64,000 nt of DNA from Desulfoluna sp942491485 (lineage in GTDB: Bacteria; Desulfobacterota; Desulfobacteria; Desulfobacterales; Desulfolunaceae). The translations under genes and the position numbers were made by a program. The notes beneath the pieces are model-generated. The model was not told where the DNA came from. It searched no databases and saw only the letters and a program-made list of their open reading frames with translations. The stretch is taken from contig CALOAX010000018.1 of NCBI GenBank assembly GCA_942491485.1, forward strand, positions 239,145 to 303,144, read 5' to 3'. This document shows positions 37,701-45,800 of this stretch, in pieces (within the stretch, counting starts at the first letter, position 1; each line of letters begins with the position of its first letter).

Positions 37701-38318
37701 AAGCGACCTTTACCTGTTCTTGTTGCGCCTCAGCTCCCATCAGCACCTCAGAATGTGTGGCTGTCCTTTTCAGCCGGAGAGCACCATTCTGTTGCCATAC
37801 GAGAAGATGGGGCCATTTTCAGCTGGGGAAGAAATGAAGATGGTCGCTTGGGGTTAGGCGATGGCGCCCCTGATAAGGTTCTTTTTCCCGAGAGAATTGA
37901 TGGAGCCGTGGAATGGGAAATCGTTGACGCAGGGCGGTTTCATACCCTTGCCATGAAGAGAGGGGGGGACCTTTTTTCATGGGGGATGAATGGTTCCGGG
38001 CAATTGGGTGTAGATTTCATAGGAGAGGCCCATGCACCTGTTTTTGTAGATCACAGTAGTTACTGGAAGGTTCTTTCCGCGGGTGGAGAGCACAGCATGG
38101 CTCTCAGGAGTGACAGGCAGCTTTTTGGGTGGGGGAACCATTATTCCGGCCAGCTTGGTATCGGGGGTGGCCCGACTTGTATTGATACTGGTCATATCGT
38201 CAATGACCACAGGCATTGCATAGACAGTGACGGTGATGGAGTCACAGATGACCTGGATATCTGCCCGGGAACCCCTTTTAGCGGACCTGTACATTCAAAT
38301 GGTTGTTCCATTTATTAA
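22791..38318 (+). CDS. Giant exported TSP3/RCC1 repeat protein
   Basis: About 5175 aa. Residues 1-26 are a signal peptide (MKMFRFVISIF...). An Ig-like domain (about 30-110) follows, then blocks that alternate calcium-binding thrombospondin type 3 repeats (DxDxDG, two Cys per unit) with RCC1 repeats (SAGxxHSLAIKxDGxLYAWG): 35 TSP3, 14 RCC1, 6 TSP3, 14 RCC1, 5 TSP3, 14 RCC1, 7 TSP3, 14 RCC1, 4 TSP3, 7 RCC1, 1 TSP3. RCC1 proteins fold as seven-bladed propellers, so 63 repeats imply nine propellers on calcium-stiffened stalks. The ATG at 22791 is preferred to 22776 because GGAGA lies nine bases before it. There is no membrane anchor or sorting signal at the end; the protein stops in a repeat and degraded repeats follow. 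Location is outside the cytoplasm; adhesion or surface structure is a guess. Confidence 0.92.
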   Translation: MKMFRFVISIFVCVVISHALLVSESHALGSTKQRPILELTADRLEITKGETVQLTWSSTYADTCVIQPGVSQNTACSGSESVSPDQTTTYVFSATNSDGDSSTDVTIVVLEPADTDNDGVPDTQDSCPGTPPGQSVDANGCSASQKDSDNDGVNDSADTCPDTPSGESVDTNGCSASQKDSDNDGVNNDMDICPGTAPGASVDSQGCSSSQKDTDGDGVKDNNDSCPGTPSGESVDASGCSASQRDTDGDGVTDDVDTCSATPAGEAADANGCSDSQKDTDNDGVTDNLDTCPATPAGEAVDANGCSDSQKDTDNDGVTDDVDTCSATPAGETVDANGCSDSQKDTDNDGVTDNLDTCANTPAGEAVDVNGCSDSQKDTDNDGVTDNLDTCANTPAGETVDANGCSDSQKDTDGDRVNDNLDTCSDTPAGEAVDANGCSDSQKDTDGDGVSDNLDTCANTPVGEAVDANGCSDSQKDTDNDGVTDDLDICAATPAGESVDANGCSDSQKDTDNDGVTDDLDICAVTPSGESVDANGCSDSQKDTDGDGVSDNLDTCANTPVGEAVDANGCSDSQKDTDGDGVTDNLDTCADTPAGESVDANGCSDSQKDTDSDGVTDNLDTCANTPAGETVDANGCSDSQKDTDNDGVTDDVDTCSATPAGEAVDASGCSDSQKDTDSDGVTDNLDTCANTPAGESVDVNGCSDSQKDTDGDGVTDNLDTCINTPAGEAVDANGCSDSQKDTDSDGVKDNLDTCANTPAGETVDSNGCSDSQKDTDGDGVTDNLDTCENTPSGEAVDANGCSYSQKDTDNDGVTDNLDTCANTPAGESVDANGCSDSQKDTDNDGITDNLDTCANTPAGVSVDANGCSDSQKDTDGDGVTDNLDTCANTPAGETVDANGCSDSQKDTDTDGVTDDLDTCAETPAGEAVDANGCSDSQKDTDGDGVTDNLDTCANTPAGETLDANGCSDSQKDTDNDSVTDNLDTCANTPAGESVDANGCSDSQKDTDDDGITDNLDTCANTPAGETVDANGCSDSQKDTDGDGITDNLDICTNTPAGESVDANGCSDSQKDTDADGVTDKLDTCGNTPAGEGVDANGCSDSQRDTDNDGVTDNLDTCADTPAGEPVDANGCSVSQKDTDNDGVSDNLDFCVNTPAGEIVDSNGCSDSQKDMDGDGITDNVDACPGTTVGESVDSNGCSDSQRDSDDDGVTDDYDNCLGTPVGELADIHGCSASQRDTDGDGIIDIIDACVNTPSGEAVDSDGCCCMQSVMPWASISAGEDFTLATMKNGTLFAWGKNNTGQLGDGTTESKNLPTWIGADNDWASVSSGGWHGLAIKKDGALYSWGGNYSGALGDGTQNQRLFPGQVGNDNDWRLISAGHDYSLAIKQDGMLYAWGENGRGQLGNGSTYDRSVPGRVGSNSDWKSVSAGYSHVVAIKDDGTMYCWGDNGSGRLGDGTSESKTYPTQIGTDADWVSVAAGLNHTLAVKEDGTLYAWGSNQYGQLGDGSYEDKNAPIQIGSGNDWVHVYAGKYVSAALKDDGTYYAWGRNQYGQVGDASTINKSVPMLIGEDSDWNTVSCGYHHLVGMRSGGKLYSWGYNNNGQLGLGVSGLRRTPLKITSIMPIETLTAGWRHTLALAKTGEIYAWGLNGLGSLGDIAVGSKSAPHKIGSSNDWLGVAAGQSFSLAVKQNNTLYGCGYNGMGQLGDGTAENKDKFARIGSGDDWVHVSSSSDHSLAITSNGNLYAWGENTYGQLGDGSSYDRYSPVQISGDDKWMTVDTGLEHSLGIKEDGCLYAWGNNGSNQLGVGQTWGNQKYPAKVGTDNDWIAVSAGDYYSMAIKSDGTLYAWGSNGFGKLGDGTTQRKDYPTRIGEGNDWLSVSAGGYHTLAIKTDGSLYAWGNNGYGQVGDGSSEHRHSPIRIGTANDWAQVIAGNDQSFAIKTDGSFYAWGDNTNGELGDGYAWKDSPEPVVYPGTCSDTDNDGVADYLDSCSGTVEGETIDGDGCSIAQRDSDNDGVKDNVDICPWTPVDEIVDVNGCSDSQKDTDSDGVNDAVDICPGTPSGELADVNGCSGSQKDTDKDSVTDDVDLCPGTEMLQRVNAIGCSAAQRDSDNDGINDDEDLCPLTVEGGVVSGEGCTAQEKIPDADGDGVPDYLDACMGTPDGEIPQPDGCSCSQKETVWKSIVSHGHHNLAIKPDGTLYTWGANNHGQVGDGSKTDRSWPVQISTETWVFIASGGYHSLAIRDDGALFAWGRNEYGQLGDGTTEERIYPTRIGSDTDWAFVAADWNCTVGIKTDGSLYAWGKPHNIPEVNGVVEISPAPVRVGEDRDWASVSVGSGHTLAIKSDGSLYGWGRFNEHGQIGYGGTEAVTDPTQIGMDNDWVQVSAGVQHSVGLKSDGRAFSWGYNKYNQLGNRRVYHSLEPEPVNIDKRFASLSAGGDHTIGVSVYGDVYCWGRNNYGQLGNGTLDELETFSRILPGVDWRGVSAGRNHSMAYRSDGTMYVWGGNYSGQLGGGVCLDKSLPVPVDSTHRWDVVSAGLDDALAISREGELFAWSSGNTIVPTQVGTDSGYASIAAYGYHNMALKTDGSLYGWGGNEYGELGTGTSYEMFPARVGSDSDWTSVAIGTFHTVAIKNDGTLHSWGLNDNGQLGLGSLDNANYPTQVGDDNDWQQVAAGLDHSAAIKSDGRLFVWGSKCGDGYGRFGSAVDQFTPVQVGSDADWAFVDGGCSYTAGLKTDGTLYLWGNESFVPNRSKYPIAVEGRWASISAGPYHLLAIHQDGSLYACGSGKYGAIGDGTGIDRDTLTCISKDHDWSEVSANVKYSLAIKGDGVIYAWGDYAVRTPWSSTPRSVVDPNECQYRDRDGDGVVDALDNCPYTISGRSVDENGCSGYQADSDDDGIRDGLDECSGTLAGEPVDGSGCSSSQKDSDGDGLVDSLDLCPETPAGDFVDSNGCSDSQKDTDNDGISDALDQCPDSTECENVNNSGCSVSQVDTDNDGVVDSYDFCPNTPQGEIVNAKGCSGSQSGSEWRCVSSGREHMIAIDQNGRLYTWGSNGSGQLGTGMEGTILSPQQVGTEEDWVAAAAGGFHSIALKADGTLYTWGSNSYGQLGHGSYLRGVIPIQVGTDTDWKVVAAGRSHSVAIKADGSLYAWGANYYGQLGDGTSERKNVPIRIGGSNDWSYVTSGDHQNLAVKDSGTLFGWGWNSYYQLGDGTDEDKSQPVQIGDSDDWRSVATGDVHSLGVKMDGALYVWGTNNDGALGTAGKNYREPVPVQLGNDYDWRSVSAGFNHSLALKDDGRMYAWGRNERWQVGREGREDIDAPVEVACGNTWRFVMAGAEFSAAVRSDGAMLTWGKNDRGLLGIGRKGYKRVPSSVDSKSRWMSISAGYKSVYGVRDDGTLHYWGDNVFARFYGVESGYDRPSQVGNHNNWKHVSVGTGHAVGINDAGSLYTWGPNDYGEVGCGDTCIGSYNQPLSADKNWAYADAGHDYTLAIKTDGTLFAWGVNSYGQLGDGTNDDRHIPVQVGTGHDWAVVSSGMFHTLAITSDGALYAWGENDVAQLGDGTLTSRNIPQRIGLDNDWAQVAAGYNFSLAIKADGSLFSWGGNNYGQLGDGSTEKRRVPAQVGHDSDWARISTGKRYDAVALAMKGDGRLFSWGDNRSGQLGRAAEADNRIPVQIGVGHEWVMIDSGSGFSLAVRKDGRLYAWGINSSGQIGDDTAWEHQPTQLGFYSDTDTDGDGVADNMDFCPETPQGETCDGNGCSASQKDSDFDGVIDLFDVCGDTPEGAVVDDHGCADSQKDTDNDGVTDDIDTCGNTPIGETADSSGCSDSQKDSDGDGVFDHVDVCTGTPSGEVADNMGCSSSQLDSDGDGLTDDMDMCAKTPEGEAVDSSGCSLSQKDTDSDGVRDNRDLCSETPEGEEPDDNGCSVSQQDMDHDGIPYYDDFCPDTPVGEFADATGCSCSQGETVWLDISSGINHTIAIKQDGTLYAWGENSSGQLGDGTQKDRNVPVQISSDNDWLTVEAGYDYSLALKRDGSLYSWGGNHFGQLGHGYGRDQTVPQRVGSDTDWIQVSAGYGTSSGIKADGALYVWGVRQCFPDEPGIPTPERLGSGSDWRAVSVGTDHCIALKRNGFIYTWGGNDFGQLGLGSRLMWQDPVQVGDERNWVSVSAGQGYCVAIKKDGSAYSWGANHAGKLGLGYHGSEGVDEPQQIGLGDDWAQIVAGLDHTLGINHNGELFAWGRNDFGQLGDGTQVERDSPVRISGESTWSRVTTGGVHSLALRNDGVLRGWGRRVEGQLGNGAVSERLSPVQAASGHEWISVSTGKHHAVAIKADGSLYGWGTNYQGQIGDGTFEDKDAPVKIGTGTDWRSTAAGYNFSLALKADGALYAWGSNSFGQLGNGTTNRSSVPVRVGVGNDWAIVRAGHNHSAGLKTDGSLYTWGYNFYGAVGDGAIYERLTPFRVDGNWKDVAAGQDYTIAIKGDGSLFGWGFNAYGQLGDGTYEDRNSPVQIGSETDWANVFAGGFCSIAIKSNGSLYMWGRIHPSYEKQRVPIQVGSDSDWTSVSIGDDHILLQKEDGSLFAMGHNQYGQLGDGSRESRSVPVIVWGGGWKSMGAGTRFSAALNSEGILHTWGVNTSGELGNGSAWSIDGLYINDPHGCLDADGDGVANHFDLCVGTEEGASVDEYGCPELMLDSDKDGIADNQDSCLASPFGERVDDKGCSVSQKDADGDGIADSWDMCPGTDAGVPVDLYGCSAVQQDQDQDGVPYYYDNCPGTPLGEPVNLSGCACVQTETLWATVSSGDRHTLAIRHDGRLFAWGENGYGQLGDGTNENRGTPVQIGNELDWVSVAAGYDHSLALKEDGRVYAWGCNDRGQLGNGLKLSSKTPVLVNTEPEWVYISAGNKSSAGIKANGALYKWGLRQGYSFPFALDDPSPRMVGEDLGWIAVSVGGAHALAMRDNGRMYGWGENTYGQLGDGTTYKRPLPVLVAPQLPSAPQNVWLSFSAGEHHSVAIREDGAIFSWGRNEDGRLGLGDGAPDKVLFPERIDGAVEWEIVDAGRFHTLAMKRGGDLFSWGMNGSGQLGVDFIGEAHAPVFVDHSSYWKVLSAGGEHSMALRSDRQLFGWGNHYSGQLGIGGGPTCIDTGHIVNDHRHCIDSDGDGVTDDLDICPGTPFSGPVHSNGCSIY
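23130..26594 (+). repeat. 35 tandem 99-bp repeats (TSP3 block A)
   Basis: Exactly 35 units of 99 bp (3465 bp) with no insertion or deletion, each encoding 33 residues of the pattern DTDNDGVTDNLDTC, N-T-PAGE-VDANGCSDSQK. The central units are nearly identical at DNA level, whereas the first four and last four are more diverged, which fits expansion from the middle of the array by unequal crossing over. Confidence 0.95.
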
Positions 38319-38910
38319 TAGATTTAATGATGACGATGGAATTTTAAATTGTAAGGATTCCTATCTGAGACATCATAGGAAGAGAATCCACACAACAAAG
38401 GCTGTTCCGGTAAATATAGATATTCTCCTGTACGAATTGCACCTGATAGCTTTTGGGTCACGATATCAGCAGGTATAAGTCATTCCCTTGCGATTAGGGA
38501 TGACGCAACTCTTCATGCCTGGTGAGACAAGGACAAACAGTCAGTAAGGGGGCGCTCTATCACAGGCACCAAATGTTACGGTACAGATAGAAGTCGAAAG
38601 CCATTGGAAATATGTTGCCACGGGTGCTCTATATACTCTTGCGATTAAATCGAATGGTTCTCTTTATGCATGGAGTAAATTACTTATAGCAACACGGAGT
38701 CAACCGTTGAGAGTCGTACAAGCTCACAATCACTCAGGTCGACTCCGATTCTGACTTGGTGACAGTTGTGGAAGGGCATAATCATACAATGACCCTGAAA
38801 GGGGGTGGTAGGTTATTTGGTTGATGCACTTCGCAGGCCAACTCGGTGATGGTAAGGCGTGGAAGCCGAGCCCCTTGTTAATCAATACCAAAGGGGATAC
38901 TTTCTCTCAA
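38319..38910 (+). pseudogene. Decayed 3' extension of the giant gene (TSP3 and RCC1 remnants)
   Basis: Directly after the TAA, the next codons still read like a TSP3 unit (NDDDGILNCKDSYL). Further on, in shifting frames, RCC1 units are recognisable: ISAGISHSLAIRDDATLHAW (38470-38522), WKYVATGALYTLAIKSNGSL (about 38604-38663), and VTVVEGHNHTMTLKGGGRLF (about 38759-38820), then GQLGDG near 38840. Stops and frameshifts interrupt them. So the gene was once longer, or a repeat block was copied here and lost. Confidence 0.82.
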
Positions 38911-39518
38911 TGATGGCTTGCGTTGTTACCTCTCAATATAACGTCAGGGATGTTGTATAAATGGCCTTACAAATGGTTGTCCAACTTTTCGCGAATGCTC
39001 TCCCAAGAGATCATTCGCGATTGGCGTATTGCGACTTGCGATTTGGATAATGGTGTGAATGACTGGAAAATGATTCATTTCAACTGGAGGATATGGGAGG
39101 CAGCAATACGTGAAGTCATTAGATAAAAAAGAGTGATATGGTGTCTGCTTTTTCAACGATGACTGGATTTTCAAGTCAAAATATGAATGGTGTTTGATTG
39201 ACAATGTTGTCTATGTGATGAGAATTTGATTGTGTTGCTGTTTTTTTGTATTGAGTTAGAATAACCTATTAATTAAGTGAATTGTAATTCGTGTGTTTCG
39301 GGGTAGTATTATTTCTCTTGCTGTTGTGGCGAACGTGTTGTAAAGATTCCTACTTAGGTTTGGTGGGGTATTTTGATTTGTTTGATTCGGGCGATTAACA
39401 GTGGTACTTGGACATATGAGCTGAGAGTTTTTTTAAGGGCATTGATACCACTCCTTTCAATTCTGCCTGTGTTATCTCTTCTATAATATTATTGGGAATA
39501 GAAAATAAAAGTTTGGTT
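38911..39518 (+). other. AT-rich noncoding stretch
   Basis: No repeat units or known genes can be recognised. Short open frames (for example 38923-39126) lack a ribosome site and family likeness. Composition is similar to that of 22060-22480 on the other side of the giant gene. Confidence 0.45.
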
Positions 39519-39769
39519 TGGCCCGGATATTTCACGAGTTGAGAGCATCCATCTTCAAGGCATCAGAGCTGCAGATGTAGTTGTTTACCTCAATGCCCTG
39601 ATAACGCAGATGATGGGTGCTCTCGGCTCGCCCGAAGAGTGAGAAAAGCGAGCAGGAAACCGTGAATTACATTTTGAGTTTTTGAAATATTTTAAGTTCT
39701 CACAATAACTATCAGTAATCACATGTTGTTGCTTTGGTCTGATTGTTTTCTCATGAAATATCCGGGTTA
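39519..39769 (-). mobile_element. MITE, complete copy in inverted orientation (right of the giant gene)
   Basis: 251 bp. Its right end read inward is TAACCCGGATATTTCATGAG, the left end of the copy at 21623, and the interior matches that copy along its whole length with scattered differences. Its other end has GGCCCGGATATTTCACGAG, so that outermost pair of bases has diverged. Together the copies enclose 21875-39518. Confidence 0.85.
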
Positions 39770-39888
39770 GACACCTCTGCACGGTGAAACAGTATAGCTG
39801 CATTCTGAGAAGATGCGAGACAAACTCCCACGTCTTGCATTTATATAACGTTGATAACTACTGAATCCAAATGTCTCCGGGGGACGCC

Positions 39889-42800
39889 GTGAAAAAGACA
39901 TCTGCTGCGAATTGCGTGGCGACTGTGCGACGGGCCGGTTTTGTTGGGCTGCTTTTTACTTTGATTCTGTTGGGAGGCGCCGAGGCATCGGGGGCTCCTG
40001 ACGCCGATTTTCGCATGAAAAGTATTCTTCGCAGTGATAGCGCGATGGTGGAATACGTCCTTCATGTGGCGGATTGCTCCGACGTGGTATCGATGCGTGT
40101 CACGGCCGGGGATTACGATGAGGTGCTCTCCGTTTCATCAACACAGCTGTCTGTTCCCGAGGGGAATCCCCTGGCGAGAGAATTGATTTTTACTGCCTCT
40201 GGAGATGGGTTTTTAGCTCCGTCGGTCGTGTTTACACGGGAACAGGGACAGCTGAGTTCCTTCTCGGAGTCTTTTGCTTACGACTCGGATATGCCGGAAA
40301 TAAGTTTTGACAGTGTTTCGCTGTCATCGTTTGAGGGGGCGCAGCATCTTTGCGTGACGGTCCATGCTTCGGATGCCGTGGATATTTCCGAGCTGGGGTT
40401 TTCCATTTCAGGTATCTACGCCCATTCTCTCCGTGAAGCAGGGGGGATCGTTGAGCACGCCTTAGCCGATGCGTTTGCCAGAACAGACGAAGATATCCGT
40501 GTTTATCCGTATAAAGAAGGTCAGAGCCTTTTCCATGTCTATATCCCGTTGACAAAAAAACTGTCCCCTGAAGAGATCAAGTATGATGGGGTTGTGCTTC
40601 TCGATGCCTATTGCCTGGATGCCTCCGGTAACCGGGCTTCTCTGTCTCAGATTGCTTTTACTGGTGAGGATATTCGGGAAGAGGCATCCAACCTCCAGGT
40701 TGCGGCTCCGGCAACCGGGGCAATTGTGTTGGCGAGCCCTTTAGAGACGGTTGCCATTATCCCGTCGGTTGATTTTCAGTTCCGGGGGCGGACCCTGCTC
40801 CCCGGTGCGGGCATGGGGGTGAGCTATGTTTCAAGCCATCCGGGCCTTATCATGGTAACACCCGCCGGGGTGGTCTACCCTGTCTCGGAGACGGGGAACA
40901 CCCCGGTCTTCGTGACCGTCTCCTATCCAGGGCTTGAGAATGTCTCCCTGCCTGTCAAGGCTGATTTTTCCAAGAAAATAGCCTCCCTTCGTGTGACCGA
41001 TCTTCCTTCCTCCCATGTGATGACCCTTCCCGGACTGAACCGGTATTACCCGTTGCCAAGCGTGCGAGTAGTTTTTGATGATGGCGAGGAGGCGGACCTC
41101 CCGACGGTTTACGAGGTGGAATATGTCGTAGATGAAGCTTTTGCGGGAATCGTAGAGGTGGGGTCCGAGGGCCGTGTCCGCGCACGTCAGGCGATATCAG
41201 AGGCGGGTCCGGCGGTCGTCACGCTTCGCATTAAAGGAATTCCGGGCATCCAGACCACCTTTGCCCTGGCGGCGGTTGATGCGTTGCCGGTGGTCTCCTT
41301 GTCGGTCTCCCCATCGGCTACCATTGGTGAGAACATGGAAGTACACGCGGTGGCGGAAGACGACGTGGGGGTCGCCGAGGTGCGCTTTTTTCAAAACGGT
41401 GCCTTGGTGGCGAGTATCAGCAAGCCGCCCTATCTTTTTACCACCCAGGCCCTTGCCGAGCATGTCGGGCAACCCCTTGCCTATTACGCCGTTGCTGTGG
41501 ATACCCTGAGCCAGGAGAGGCGATCGGACCCTGTGGGCATCTCCGTGACAGACACGCCTCACACAGATGTGCCGGATGTGGTTGTAGAAACACCCGCACC
41601 GATGCAGCGGTGTGTGGAACAAAGCCCGGTTCGGTTCCAAGTGGCTCGTGACGTGGGGGAACAGCCGATACCCAGTGGGGTACGGCTGGTGGAGTATTAT
41701 CTTGATGGAGCAAAGATTGGAGATGCCTTTTTTCCCTACTTTGAAAAAAGAGAGAAAAGATGGTTCGAAATCTGGCGTTTGGATCGCGACCTGCCGGCCA
41801 TCTCAACAAATGAAACCTCCCTTGCTTTTTATGCCGTGGTCCATGGGGAAGAGGGGGGATCGGAGCAAACCGATTCCCGGCTGATCCGGGTGGTGAAAAA
41901 CCAGCCCCCGGTGATTGCCATTGATTCGCCCTACAGCGGTGCGCAGGTGAGTGTGGGCAAGGCACTCGATGTGGCTGTCACCGTGTCGGATGACACCCTT
42001 GGGGCGGGAACCGATCTTACCCTTTCGGTCAACGACAGGACGGCCCAAACGTTTCATTATGCCAGGAAGAGTGAGCAGTTCAGCGGTCGGTACGGCCAGA
42101 AAGTGGCCTCCCATCATTTCGTCGTGCCCCTGGAGGACTATACCCCGGGAACCTCGCTCTCCATTACCGCCACAGCCACCGATGTCCTCGGGAAAACGGG
42201 CCATTCAGAACCCGTCAATGTCGTGGTGAAACCCGATGGACTGCCGTCGGTTTCTATCACCCACCCGGTGGAAGGGGCGCATTTGGTAGCGGGGCTTCCT
42301 TTTGAGATTCGCGCAGAGGCCCTGGACGATGCCGGGGTGTCCCGGGTGGATTTTTATGTGGATGGGCAACTTGTGGGATCGGACACGTCACGGCCTTTCC
42401 AGTTCGTCTATCAGAGAACCATCAACCTGTCGGAAGCCCATCCCCTGGTGCTCCATGCCGTGGCCATTGATACGAAGGGGCAGGAAGGAGAATCAAGCCC
42501 GGTTCGGGTTACCTTAGGAAAAGACGAGGCCCCTCCGGTTGTCTATATCGTCTCCCCAGAAATTTCGAAGATTGAGAGCGGGACCGCCGTTGTTGTCGAA
42601 AACAGCCTTGTTGTGTTTAAGGTGACCGGCTACGACAACGTCGGAGCCGAGTCCCTGGTCTTTAAGGGGATTGCAAGGGAGGGGGAGACATTTGACCTGA
42701 CAAGGGACAGCGTGTCCGCGGTAACGGGGGAGGCTGTGGTTCCCCAGCAGATTCCCGGAACCATCAACGCATTTTCCGCCTTGCTCAAGGTCCGTATTCC

Positions 42801-45800
42801 CCTGTTTTCTGGAAATGGGAGCGAGGAACCCTATCTTGTAACGGCCATTGCCAAAGACAAGGCTGGTAACGCAAGTGAGCGGCAACTGCAGGTGCGCGTG
42901 GCCGATGACCGGAAGCCCTTCGTCGTGCAGATTACACCGGACAAGGATCGGTATTTTCAAGAGGAGACGGTGCACCTGGATGTCCACGCGGGAGATGACC
43001 GAGGGGTGGAGGATATCGTGCTTTCCTGGGCGGTGGATGGCACCCCGGCAAGTTCGTCGGGCGTCAAGGTGTCGTACCATAAAAGCGATGATTTCAATCC
43101 GGGGCAGAACACCCAACTCAGTGTCGATATCCCCCTTTCGGCATTCGGACTGCCTGAAGGCAACCACGAGATCGCCGTGACAGCCCGGGCAAAGGATGAG
43201 GCTCAGCAGATCTCCGACCTTACCGATGCCTCCACCCTTACCTTGCATGTTTTCGAAGACGAGACGCCACCCCAGGTTTCCCTCAACCGTCCCCTGCCGG
43301 GGAGCACTCTGTTTCGAGGACAAAGCGTGGATTTCCACTGGAAGGCCGTGGATGAGAACCGGTTGACGCGTGTGTGGGTGGAATCTGTGCAACCTGCGGA
43401 TGGCGGCAGCGTCAAAAAAACGGAGATCTACGCCAAGGAAAATTTGGCATCCTCTTCTGAAGAGGCCATCTTTTCACATGCCCTTCCCGCATCCGGGGAT
43501 GGCTGGGAGTTGTTGGTGTCCGCAGCAGATGTCTCCGGCAACATCGGGACGTTTTCCTGGGCGTGTCAGCTTACGGACGATCCGCCTCCGGAGGTGACGG
43601 TGGTGAGTCCGGGCAGCGGAAGCCGTTTCGTGGAGGGTGAGTCCTTTACAGCCGTTGCCTCGGTATCGGACAACCGGCGCGTGGCATCCGTGGTCTTTTT
43701 CCTCGAAGAAGAGGTCAATGGCACCACCTCGCGAATCTGGAGCAAACTGTGGTCTGCACGTGACGTTGACAATGCCTTGAGTGGCGGCAAACTGTTAAAC
43801 CAAATCGTGAGGGTGCCGCATCGCAGGGACGATGCAACGGTCAAGCTCGGAGTCGAGGCCGCGGATGATGCCGGAGGAAAGGGTCGGGCGTTTTCGGAAC
43901 TTGAACTTTTAGATGATTATGAGCACCCAGTGGTCCGCGTGCTCCGTCCCGAGGTCGGTGTGGAGATAACGCCGGGCAGGGCATTGCGCGTGGAAGGCAG
44001 GGCGGAAGACAACATCTATGTGGATACGATCCGTGCCTTTCTGAAAGATGACGACGGGGTGGAGATCCCCCTGACCTGGAAGAATGGGCCGGTGCGAAAA
44101 GACACGGTGAAATCCGTGACCATCCCCAACCCCAATGGATTTGGCACCCTTCTGGCCGGGAAGCGGTTCTACACTGCGTTTCAGGGAACGTTTACCGTCC
44201 CGGATGCGGTCAAGGCCTATGCCGGAAAGTCGTTGGCATTTCAGGTGGAAGTGGCGGATCGCGGTGTGAACAGCGGCGTATCACTACCTGTGGCCCTTCA
44301 GGTATTCGAGGACAAGGCCGGGCCCGTTGTGAAATTCCACGCGCCCGGTTCGGAGGTGTACGAAAAGCAGCAGATGAATGTTTCCATCACGTTGACGGAC
44401 GAATCGGCCGTCGCGGGATACCGGATCTATGAGGGGCAGGACGCTCAAACGCTGCTGAAGGAAGCCGATGGATTTAGCCAAAAGAGCGTGAGAATCGAGA
44501 ATTTGGCGATATCCGTTCCAGCGTATGATCCGCTGGGCGAGAACCGTCTCTGTCTGGTGGTGGTGGCGTGGGACAGCGCCGGCAATGAAACCCGGGACGT
44601 CCATTTTGCTTCGGTCCGGCAGGACCGCGCACCGGTCATGACGGGGATCGGCGGCAGTGCCGACTTTATCAAAGGGGGACCTGCCGAGTTCGCTGTGGTG
44701 ACGGAGGATGACTGGGCCACTGATGACGCACCGGTCCGGAGTGTTGTCTGCGCCACCTCCCTTGAGGGGTTGGACGGCGAGGCACAAAGGGCGGCCTTCG
44801 GCGAAGTGAATGATGACGGGCATCCTGTGATGCGGCTGGCCTATCCCGAAGGGGCGGGGCATGCCGGGGGGGTGTCCTTCGGCGATTCTCCCTATGTGGA
44901 ACTCCTTGAAGAAGAGGGGAAAACCTGGTTGAAGGTCTCCCCGCATCCCGGCGGCCTTTCCGGAAAGTTTTTGAAACTCAACGTGCGGGAAGGGGAGACG
45001 GTCAGGTATCATCTGTCGCGGGTCTTCAACCATGTGTGCGATGGGCCGGCGGACAGCGATGCCGTGGTCGAGAGTGCCGATGGCATCGACCTTGGCGCCT
45101 GGCTCAAAGGGCCCGAAGGGTTGACGGTCAACCGCATGGACGTGTGGTTCGAGGTCTTGGATGAAAACGGGGGGGCGGTCGATTCCTGGGCCACCGGGCT
45201 TCGCGTGGATGCGGGCAACCTCGGGGCCGAGCAGGTGACGCTGTACCTTGCCCAGGGCGAATATTTGGGTGAAAAGGCGTTTTTGTGCTCTTTTGCCGAG
45301 TTGAGCAAGACCTCCCCCGACGGCAGGCATGGGATCCGGCTCAACCACAAGCAGACCTTTGTGCTGCCGACTTTTTACGATATCACCCGTGTGGCGATCC
45401 TCGGGCATGCTGTGGACCGTTTTTCCGATGGGCGTGGGGCGATTCCTCTCGCGGTGTTGTCGTCCCGCAATGCCCTTGCCGATGAAGAGCCGCCAACGAC
45501 GGCGATTCTTGCCCCGGTTGCTGGGCGTCCCGTGGTGCCGGGCGAATCCCTCTACGTGAAACTTGAGTCCCGGGACAACTCCGGGATGGTCTCCCGCCTC
45601 AAGGTGTTCGAAAACGGCGGGCGCCTGATCCGCGAGATCGGCGGCATGGCGAACCAGGCGTCCTACGGGATTTTCTACACCGTCGATCCCATCATCAACA
45701 ACGGCGACATCGAACTTCTTGTCGTGTCGGAAGATGAAAGCGGCAACAGCCGATCCGACACGGTGATCCTTCCCCTGGCCGAGGACCGGCCCCCCACCCT

